Shown here piece after piece: positions 44,801 through 55,930 of a stretch of 64,000 nt of DNA. The DNA is from Larimichthys crocea. Lineage: Eukaryota; Chordata; Actinopteri; Sciaenidae. Position numbers and translations under genes: made by a program. Numbering within the stretch: position 1 is the stretch's first letter; the number at the start of each line of letters is the position of its first letter. The stretch covers positions 7,648,656-7,712,655 of the forward strand of contig NC_040018.1 in the NCBI RefSeq assembly GCF_000972845.2, read 5' to 3'. Under the pieces are notes generated by a model. That model searched no databases and was not told where the DNA came from. It saw only the letters and a program-made list of their open reading frames with translations.

Positions 44801-47800
44801 AAGAGACTGCTTGAAAATAAGCTCTATGTCAAAGCTGAAAAGAGTGAATTCCATGCCGACACTGTCTCCTTCCTGGGCTTCATCNNNNNNNNNNNNNNNN
44901 NNNNNNNNNNNNNNNNNNNNNNNNNNNNNNNNNNNNNNNNNNNNNNNNNNNNNNNNNNNNNNNNNNNNNNNNNNNNNNNNNNNNNNNNNNNNNNNNNNNN
45001 NNNNNNNNNNNNNNNNNNNNNNNNNNNNNNNNNNNNNNNNNNNNNNNNNNNNNNNNNNNNNTAGCCCCTGGAAGAGTGCAGATGGACCCGGCTAAAATTA
45101 GCGCTGTGGTCGATTGGCCCACACCTGATAGCCGCAAAAAGGTTCAGCAGTTCCTTGGGTTTGCTAACTTTTACAGGCGGTTCATCAGAGGCTTTAGTGC
45201 AACAGCTGCTCCTCTCCATGCTCTTACCTCCACACAGGTGCAGTTCCGCTGGTCTCCAGAAGCTGATGCACTCTCTCTCGTTTCAGGTCACTTGCCCTTC
45301 CTCATGTGTCACCGGCTGATTGTCTCACCTGATCCCTGATCGTTTCCACCTGTTTCCCATTTCCCTCATGTGTATTTAGGCGCGTCTTCCCTTTGTCTTG
45401 TGCCAAAGTGTTTCGTCTTGTCCGTTCACCTAAGCCCTCATCGTCACAGATCCCAATTACCCGGACCTGAGCTCCGTACCTTCCTGCACCACCACCTTAA
45501 AAGGGTATTTAACAAACCAAGGCTCTGTCACTTCCTCCTCATCGACCGTACGATTGTGCTATTGAACTAATTCCAGGCTCCACCATTCACAGAGGCCGCC
45601 TGTACGCGGTCTCTGGGCCAGAGAAGGAGGCCATGAGGGAGTATATTGATACCTCCTTGAAAGCGGGACTGATTCGCCCCTCTTCATCACCTGCCGGAGC
45701 TGGTTTCTTCTTCGTGGGAAAAAAGACGGTTCTCTAAGACCATGCATGACTACAACGCCCCTTAATGAATAACCATAAAGAACCGCTATCCACTTCCCCT
45801 TATGTCATCTGTTTTTGACCAGCTCCAACAGGCCCAGATCTTCACCAAGTGGATCTTCGCAACGCTTATCATTTGGTGTGTAGTGAAGAGAGGGTCGAGT
45901 GGAAGAACTGGGTTTAATACTCCTAGTGGTCACTACGAGTACATGCTCATGCCATTTGATCTCACTAATGCTCCGGCCGTATTCCAGGCCAGATTAACGA
46001 CGTACTAAGAGACTTTCTCGACCATTTCGTGATGTATACTGGACGATAACTCATCTACTCCCCTGACCTGACCACCCACCAAGACCACGTAACCCAGGTA
46101 TTAAAGAGACTGCTTGAAAATAAGCTCTATGTCAAAGCTGAAAAGAGTGAATTCCATGCCGACACTGTCTCCTTCCTGGGCTTCATCATAGCCCCTGGAA
46201 GAGTGCAGATGGACCCGGCTAAAATTAGCGCTGTGGTCGATTGGCCCACACCTGATAGCCGCAAAAAGGTTCAGCAGTTCCTTGGGTTTGCTAACTTTTA
46301 CAGGCGGTGTCATCAGAGGCTTTAGTGCAACAGCTGCTCCTCTCCATGCTCTTACCTCCCACAGGTGCAGTTCCGCTGGTCTCCAGAAGCGGATGCTGCT
46401 TTTCGAGTCCTCAAGCACGATTTACCTCGGCCCCCTCCTCACCCTGCCGGATCCTCGACGACAGTTCGTGGTAGAGGTGGACGCCTCTAACGAGGGGATC
46501 GGGGCCATCCTTTCACAGCGGTCAAGAGCAGGATGGTAAGATCACCCTTGTGCTTTCTGTCACGGGCGACTATCCAAGGCGGAGCGGAACTACGACGTTT
46601 GTAACCGGGAGTTGCTGGCGGTCAAGCTAGCTTTGGAGGAGTGGAGACACTGGCTCGAGGGGGCGGACCATCATTCATTGTCTGGACTGATCACAAAAAC
46701 TAGAGTACATCAAGACAGCTAAAAGACTCAATTCTCGCCAGGCCAGGTGGGCGCTATTTTTTTTTTTAACCGATTCTCCTTTTCTCTCTCTTACAGGCCG
46801 GGGTCCCGAAACGTCAAGCCGGACACACTGTCTCGTCTCTTCGACCCCGAGCCTGTTCCAAGGATCCAGAAACGATCCTCCCACTTACATGTGTGGTTGG
46901 AGCACTGACCTGGCAAATAGAAAATGAGGTTAAGCAGGCTAATGGTGAGGCTCCGTCACCTAGTGGGTGCCCAGAGAATCGTTTGTTTTGTCCCGGTTGA
47001 TATGGCGCCCACAGGTGATCCACTGGGCCCACCTCGCTGCTTTCCTGCCATCTGGGAGTCGAAGAACGATGTTCGCTATCTCCGGAGTTCTGGTGGCCCT
47101 CCATGGAGCCGGAGTACGTAGAGGCATGTTCGGTCTGCGCGCCGGAACAAGACTTCCCCGGGTCACGCATGGGTCTCCTGCAGCCACTTCCCATCCCCTC
47201 CAGACCGTGGTCCGACATCCGGTGGACTTCGTACGGGGCTCCCGGTCTCGTCAAGGTAACACACACTGTCTCACAGTGGTGGATAGATTCTCCAAGATGG
47301 CTAGATTCATTGCTTTGCCTAAACTGCCCCTCGCCAAAGAAACGGCGGAGATCATGATGATCAATGTTTCAAGGTTCACGGATTTCCCAAGGACATTGTG
47401 TCAGACCGTGGCCCCCAGTTCGTCCCAGGTTCTGGAGGGAGTCTGCCGACTCATCGGAGCCAAAACCAGCCTGACTCGGGTTTATCACCCGGAGGCCAAC
47501 GGCCAGACCGAACGCCTCAACCAACAACTGGAAACCGGCCTCCGTGTCTGGTCTCTCAGAATCCCTCGACATGGAGCAAACACCTGGTTGGGTCGAGTAT
47601 GCCCCAACACTACGCCCACCTCGGCCACAGGTATTTCACCGTTCAAATGTGTATTTGGTTACCACCTCCTGTGTTCGCTGACAACGGCTGGAGGTGTCTG
47701 TGCCCTCCGCCCATGCCATGGTTCGCGCCTGCCACCGCATCTGGGCAGCCCGCCAAGCGAGGTTTTAATTCGCCAAGGAGACCGGGTCAAGAAGACTGCA

Positions 47801-50800
47801 GACGCAAGAGGCGAACCGCCCCAGCTTACCAGCCAGGACAGAGAGTGTGGCTTTCCGCCAAGGATCTTCACCTTAAAGTTCCTTCCAAAAAGCTGGCGCC
47901 GCGGTTCGTGGGCCCGTTTCCAATCACCAAGCTCATCGGCGCTGCAGCAGTTCGCCTTCGCCTGCCCGATCCCTCCGTGTTCACCCGACCTTCCACGTAA
48001 GCCGGATCAAGCCCGCCAAGAGAGTCCGATGGTCCCCAGCCGCCGCCCCTCCGCTGCGCCCCACTGTCACACCGCGGTGAGGTTTGTCCTGTCTTGGGGT
48101 TTTTGTCTCGNNNNNNNNNNAAAAACCAAAGTGTCTAAGACTACAGTGACGTGTTAGACATCAATGTTTATAAGCAGATGTAAACAGAACCTTGTCGTTG
48201 TCTTGTCAGAACAGCCAGAGATAGTCAAAAGTGGATCTAGCTTTATGTTTCTATACTCTTGGTGAAGAGGGCGATCCCTCACGTAGCTTACAATTGTCAC
48301 ACGATGATACTGGATTATAGTAAAAGGAATAGAAGGTTGAAAACAACAAGCAGTGTTTCTGTTTCTGAAATTAAAGCACGAATTTACCTCACTCAGCTCC
48401 TAAACCCTAAAAAACACAATTCACCACGGCCTTTTTCTTCTAATGGACTGAATGAAATGTATTTTCATTGTTTAAACAGGCAACATCTCCCTTGGCGAGT
48501 TCATGCCGTCTGGTGCAGGGAGGGTTTATGTTGATGTTTAACAAAAGCAGCGAGTACATCAATCATCTTAGTTAAAGGTTTATCCAAGTGTCTGTAAGTG
48601 ATTTGGTTTGCCGCTTGTTGACAGTACTCCTAGCCCAAGTCAACGCCTGTCGCAGTATGCCAAACCACAACGAGGGAAGAATGGTCTCCTTATATATCAA
48701 GCGTAGAAGAGCAAGTATTCACCTACAGCTGGTGATAGGTCACGTAGCTCATACTGAACCAGTGAAATTCTGAAGAACTGAGAGATTAAGCACTGGATTG
48801 GGTAACAAGCTGACATTCCTTAGTAATTAATCCACAATTCCAGTGCAGCTGCCAGCTGAAGTAACACACCATTGAATAATTATTTATTATTTACAACAAA
48901 TCTCATGAAAAGACTGAAAACCAGGGGTGTCGGTTAGCTCAGTTCGAATCCGACCTGTGTGCCCTTTGTTGCATGTTGTTCCCCATATTCCTGTCGCTCT
49001 TCAGTGCTGTGTGAATACATATGATTGATGAGCAGTTAGCACCTTGCATGGCAGCCAATGCCATCAGTGTATGAATGTGTGTGAATGGGTGAATGAGATA
49101 TTTAGTGTAAAAGCGCTTTGACTGGTTGAAAGACTAGAAATGCGCTATATAAGTACAGTCCATATAGAAAAAGAAGTCTTATCCCTTGACTTAAATATGT
49201 CATAATGTGCCATAGAGTCTTTCATTTCGTGTAGCCTTGACTTTTTGGGCTTTTTATCTCCAGCTTCGGTGGTTTGTGCTCATAGCTACTTACTTACGTT
49301 CTGAGGGGCTTGCCTGTAGCCATAATAACCATTTTCAAATCATTGTTATTTACAGTGTTTAAAAATGTCACAGGCTATTACAGTGCAAGTCAGAGTTACC
49401 TTGTCATCTGCTGTCTCCTCTTGTTGAATGTAGCACACCAGAGAGTCCACCAGGCCTTTCATATCTCTCATCTTCTGCCTCGTCCTTTCATTCACTGAGC
49501 TCAAGTTCCTACAAACACATACATACACAGTGAGAGACATCTGAACCCCAGCTGGACTGTCAGAACGTAATGCAGTGAAGCTGTCTTTGATCTTTGAGTT
49601 AGTTTAACTTTATGAAGCTCTCAAGTCCCTTCGGTAGCAGCTCCACAACTTAAAAAAAATCTGTTTTTTTGTACTTTATTGCACTTAAATGCAACTTTAT
49701 CTCTCTGTGAAGAAGCTCCTGACAGACTCGGACATGTTTTACAAGCTGTTATCTGAACGTAACTTCCATTCCATGTGATACAAATGAAGAATTAGATTTA
49801 TATATGACAACACATGAAATATGAAATAACACAGCAGCAGTTAGTTTATGCTTAAAGTGCCTGAAAGCTGCATTATGTAGAGTCAGCATAAAGACTTCAT
49901 CCTTCTAAATGTACCCGTGTTTCAGTAAATCATTCTGGTGTATTGTTTCCCATTTGTCACACCGCGGTGAGGTTTGTCCTGTCTTGGGGTTTTTGTCTCG
50001 TTACTTCCTGTTTTATTTTGAAATCTAACTCTCCTCTCGTTTCAGGTCACTTGCCCTTCCTCATGTGTCACCGGTCTGATTGTCTCACCTGATCCCTGAT
50101 CGTTTCCACCTGTTTCCCATTTCCCTCATGTGTATTTAGTCGGCGTCTTCCCTTTGTCTTGTGCCAAAGTGTTTCGTCTTGTCCGTTCACCTAAGCCCTC
50201 ATTGTCACAGTCCGTTTTGCCAAAAGAAATACTCTCCTCTCGTTCAGGTCACTTGCCCTTCCTCATGTGTCACCGGTCTGATTGTCTCACCTGATCCCTG
50301 ATCGTTTCCACCTGTTTCCCATTTCCCTCATGTGTATTTAGGCGCGTCTTCCCTTTGTCTTGTGCCAAAGTGTTTCGTCTTGTCCGTTCACCTAAGCCCT
50401 CATCGTCACAGATCCCAATTACCCGGACCTGAGCTCCGTACCTTCCTGCTACCACCACCTTAAAGGGTATTTAACAAACCAAAGGCTCTGTCACTTCCTC
50501 CTCATCGACCGTACGATTGTGCTATTGAACTAATTCCAGGCTCCACCATTCACAGAGGCCGCCTGTACGCGGTCTCTGGGCCAGAGAAGGAGGCCATGAG
50601 GGAGTATATTGATACCTCCTTGAAAGCGGACTGATTCGCCCCTCTTCATCACCTGCCGGAGCTGGTTTCTTCTTCGTGGGAAGAAAAGACGGTTCTCTAA
50701 GACCATGCATTGACTACAACGCCCACTTAATGACATAACCATAAAGAACCGCTATCCACTTCCCCTTATGTCATCTGTTTTTGACCAGCTCCAACAGGCC

Positions 50801-53571
50801 CAGATCTTCACCAAGTGGATCTTCGCAACGCTTATCATTTGGTGTGTAGTAAGAGAGGGTCGAGTGGAAGACTGGGTTTAATACTCCTAGTGGTCACTAC
50901 GAGTACATGCTCATGCCATTTGATCTCACTAATGCTCCGGCCGTATTCCAGGCCTAGATTAACGACGTACTAAGAGACTTTCTCGACCATTCGTGATGTA
51001 TACTTGGACGATAACTCATCTACTCCCCTGACCTGACTACCCACCAAGACCACGTAACCCAGGTATTAAAGAGACTGCTTGAAAATAAGCTCTATGTCAA
51101 AGCTGAAAAGAGTGAATTCCATGCCGACACTGTCTCCTTCCTGGGCTTCATCGTAGCCCCTGGAAGAGTGCAGATGGACCCGGCTAAAATTAGCGCTGTG
51201 GTCGATTGGCCCACACCTGATAGCCGCAAAAAGGTTCAGCAGTTCCTTGGGTTTGCTAACTTTTACAGGCGGTTCATCAGAGGCTTTAGTGCAACAGCTG
51301 CTCCTCTCCATGCTCTTACCTCCACACAGGTGCAGTTCCGCTGGTCTCCAGAAGCTGATGCTGCTTTTCGAGTCCTCAAGCATCGATTTACCTCGGCCCC
51401 CATCCTCACCCTGCCGGATCCTCGACGACAGTTCGTGGTAGAGGTGGACGCCTCTAACGAGGGGATCGGGGCCATCCTTTCACAGCGGTCAGAGCAGGAT
51501 GGTAAGATCACCCTTGTGCTTTCTGTCACGGGCGACTATCCAAGGCGGAGCGGAACTACGACGTTGGTAACCGGGAGTTGCTGGCGGTCAAGCTAGCTTT
51601 GGAGGAGTGGAGACACTGGCTCGAGGGGGCGGACCATCCATTCATTGTCTGGACTGATCACAAAAACCTAGAGTACATCAAGACAGCTAAAAGACTCAAT
51701 TCTCGCCAGGCCAGGTGGGCGCTATTTTTTTTTTTAACCGATTCTCCTTTTCTCTCTCATACAGGCCGGGGTCCCGAAACGTCAAGCCGGACACACTGTC
51801 TCGTCTCTTCGACCCCGAGCCTGTTGCCAAGGATCCAGAAACGATCCTCCCACTTACATGTGTGGTTGGAGCACTGACCTGGCAAATAGAAAATGAGGTT
51901 AAGCAGGCTAATGGTGAGGCTCCGTCACCAGTGGGTGCCCAGAGAATCGTTTGTTGTCCCGGTTGATATGGCGCCCACAGGTGATCCACTGGGCCCACAC
52001 TCGCTGCTTTCCTGCCATCTGGGAGTCAGAAGAACGATGTTCGCTATCTCCCGGAGGTTCTGGGTGGGCCCTCCATGGAGCCGGAGTACGTAGAGGCATG
52101 TTCGGTCTGCCGCCCGGAACAAGACTTCCTCCGGTCACGCATGGGTCTCTGCAGCCACTTCCCATCCCTCCAGACCGTGGTCCGACATCTCGGTGGACTT
52201 CGTCACGGGGCTCCGGTCTCTCAAGGTAACACCAACTGTCCTCACAGTGGTGGATAGATTCTCCAAGATGGCTAGATTCATTGCTTTGCCTAAACTGCCC
52301 CTCGCCAAAGAAACGGCGGAGATCATGATGATCAATGTTTTCAAGGTTCACGGATTTCCCAAGGACATTGTGTCAGACCGTGGCCCCCAGTTCGTCCCAG
52401 GTTCTGGAGGGAGTTCTGCCGACTCATCGGAGCCCAAAACCAGCCTGACTCGGGTTTATCACCCGGAGGCCAACGGCCAGACCGAACGCCTCAACCAACA
52501 ACTGGAAACCGGCCTCCGGTGTCTGGTCTCTCAGAATCCCTCGACATGGAGCAAACACCTGGTTCGGGTCGAGTATGCCCAACACTACGCCCACCTCGGC
52601 CACAGGTATTTCACCGTTCAAATGTGTATTTGGTTACCAGCCTCCTGTGTTCGCTGACAAAGCTGGAGGTGTCTGTGCCCTCCGCCCATGCCATGGTTCG
52701 CCGCTGCCACCGCATCTGGGCAGCCGCCAAGCAGGTTTTAATTCGCCAAGGAGACCGGGTCAAGAAGACTGCAGACACGCAAGAGGCGACCACGCCCCAG
52801 CTTACCAGCCAGGACAGAGAGTGTGGCTTTCCGCCAAGGATCTTCACCTTAAAGTTCCTTCCAAAAAGCTGGCGCCGCGGTTCGTGGGTCCGTTTCCAAT
52901 CACCAAGCTCATCGGCGCTGCAGCAGTTCGCCTTCGCCTGCCCGATCCCTCCGTGTTCACCCGACCTTCCACGTAAGCCGGATCAAGCCCGCCAAGAGAG
53001 TCCGATGGTCCCAGCCGCCGCCCCTCCGCTGCCCCACTGTCACACCGCGGTGAGGTTTGTCCTGTCTTGGGGTTTTTGTCTCGTTATTTCCTGTTTTATT
53101 TGAAATCTAACTCTCCTCTCGTTTCAGGTCACTTGCCCTTCCTCATGTGTACCAGTCTGATTGTCTCACCTGATCCCTGATCGTTTCCACCTGTTACCCA
53201 TTTCCCTCATGTGTATTTAGTCGGCGTCTTCCCTTTGTCTTGTGCCAAAGTGTTTCGTCTTGTCCGTTCACCTAAGCCCTCATCGTCACAGATCCCAATT
53301 ACCCGGACCTGAGCTCCGTACCTTCCTGCTACCACCACCTTAAAAGGGTATTTAACAAAACCAAGGCTCTGTCACTTCCTCCTCATCGACCGTACGATTG
53401 TGCTATTGAACTAATTCCAGGCTCCACCATTCCCAGAGGCCGCCTGTACGCGGTCTCTGGGCCAGAGAAGGAGGCCATGAGGGAGTATATTGATACCTCC
53501 TTGAAAGCTGGACTGATTCGCCCCTCTTCATCACCTGCCGGAGCTGGTTTCTTCTTNNNNNNNNNNTGATC

Positions 53572-53616
<45 letters not shown>

Positions 53617-55872
53617 TTTTTCCCCCCCGTTTTGGGGTGTTTTTTTTTTTTTTTTTTTTTTTTGTTTTGTTAGAGAGCATTAGATATTAGTAGAGCCCCT
53701 GTTTAGGTGAGCCTTTTTCTTTTGATCCCATTTGTTTAGATTTGGTTTTCCTTCCTCGGGAGCGTTTTATGTTTATTATCTAGTGTTTTATTTTCCTCCT
53801 TGTGAGTTTCATTTCTTGAATAGTCTTCTGTTTTCCTTGTTTGTATATAATCTTGTTCCCTCCCTTTAATGTGTTTTTCCCTCTTTTGGGAAGTGTTTAT
53901 GCCCTGTCATTTTAGCCAGGTCTCTTAAGAATAGACAGAGTTACATAGCCCTTTCATTTCATCACTCTTCTAAGAAGAACTTGACTTCAATAAAGTGTGC
54001 TTAATCATTATATCCTCTGCGTCTGAGTCCTCATTCCTGTCCTGGTCTGACACCATTGAAGCAACCCTATTCTTAACTCTGGTTCATGCCTCTGACATCT
54101 CCATAGCAATGGCAGATAAGGTTCATGGACACTGTAATATTTAGCGCCATTCAACTGACCAAACGGAGGGAAACAATGTGGAAAACTAATTAGAAACATT
54201 TAGAAATTACCCTGAAATCCGTTACACTGAATTGCAAATCTACAGATGGAAAACTTGTCCAGAACCTGTGTCTGTGTCCTGTCTTACAGTATAAAGGACA
54301 TGACCTAGTAAAGCAAAAAACCAAAAGCATTGCCAGTTCAGTGCCCTGCGTTTACTAGACGATGTTGCACTTCAAGGAGATTAGTTTTGAAGTATGGTTA
54401 TTTTTTTTTAATAGAATGGATTTAAATGATTTTTAGGCATGCTAGAGACGGGTCTTTAAATGTGGCACCCAAACTGTGAAAGCCAGCTGGACTCACAAGA
54501 TCACAAAATCACCAGGTCAAGTGAGAATCCATCGTGTCATCTTTAGTTCAGTCTGAACTGGAGAATATTTCTTCATTGAAACAAGGGCAAAGAACAACTG
54601 AAGATTTCCCTTGATGGAAAAGATGTTTTTGCTCTTTTCCCCAACTGGCTTCAGTTTGACTACAATACATGGTTTGGTTAATCGGTTGATTGGCTGAAGT
54701 TTGTCCATGATAGATGGTGACAGACAGATGGTTATTGGTCTGTTTGTAATGATGACTTCCCAGATGGTTCTATGTTACAAACCATCTGGTGCAGTCAGGT
54801 TAGGTTGATCCACCACTTCAACTACTGCCTGGATTGTCATTAAATACACTTCTAACATTCACATAGTTAGAAAATCAATTCAAAGGACTTCAGTGATCTG
54901 ATTTTTGGTTCAACTACTGGATGGATTGTCATGAAATATGGTTCAGATATTCATGTTCCCCTCCGGAAGAACCAAAACCTTTGGTCATTCTCAGACTTCA
55001 AGTCAAAAAATTTTAATGTTCCTTTTTTTAATCCAATACTTAAGTTTATGGCCAAATAAGTACAAAATTACTCTGACTTTCCAATCAATCTCTTCTGTAC
55101 TTTCTAACTTTGACAAAAGGTAATAGGATCGAGCATTGAGCAGGGTCTTCTGTGGAGTCACCTGAGACAGCCGGTGGTGTTGTTGAAGATGTCTCTCTCA
55201 GATGGGCTTAGTGGGATGCTCCTGCACAGAGGAATCAGCACTTTCTCTGTCAGCTCTGATAAAGCTTCTTTGGACAACTTCTCCTTCAGGTTGTCTCTGG
55301 AGGACAGATTCCACAGGACACCTGCAGCCACAACAGGTTTTTATTCTCGTTGTCTGAATAACTGAGTACTTCAAACCACATTATGTGACTCAATCAATGT
55401 ATAGACATATTCTGACTGAACCATTACTACCTGTGATGGTCTTCCGAAGCTCTTCGTCAGGTTCGCCCAGGATGCTGACCAGACGCGCCACTCCTCCAGC
55501 ATCTACCAGCACCGCCTTGTTGTCTGCGTTTTCGTAGATGAGATTTCTCGTGGCGCCAGTGGCGTAACGCTGTACTGCTTGGTTATCACTGGAGAAAAGC
55601 TGAACCAGAGCTGGAATGCCATGCAGAGTACGGACCTGAGAGGAAGAAGGCACAGCACAGACTGTAAACACAGAACGGAAAATCAAATCTGTAAATACAT
55701 CAATTAAAAACTAACAAAACATAACCAAGTGGAACCTGTTCTCACCTGGTTTTTGGCTTGGTTGCTATGGTAACACTGGTGTTGTATGTATGCAGCTCCC
55801 AAAACTTGCAAGGCGGTATCTGGCTCAGACAGATATCTCACAGCTGTAGGCATATCCAGAGCATGCATCCTA

Positions 55873-55930
<58 letters not shown>

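Larger units (their letters stand above)
48121..50204. repeat. 2.08-kb duplicated block, copy 2
   Basis: It begins exactly after the ten-N gap at 48111-48120 and repeats 42049-44132, pkp3 exon included. The position against a gap suggests an assembly artefact rather than a real tandem duplication. Confidence 0.9.

Noticed and set aside
49400..49508. Mutually exclusive alternative exon pair in pkp3
   Set aside because: The copies and their introns look identical and the second abuts a gap; real alternative exons would be expected to have diverged.
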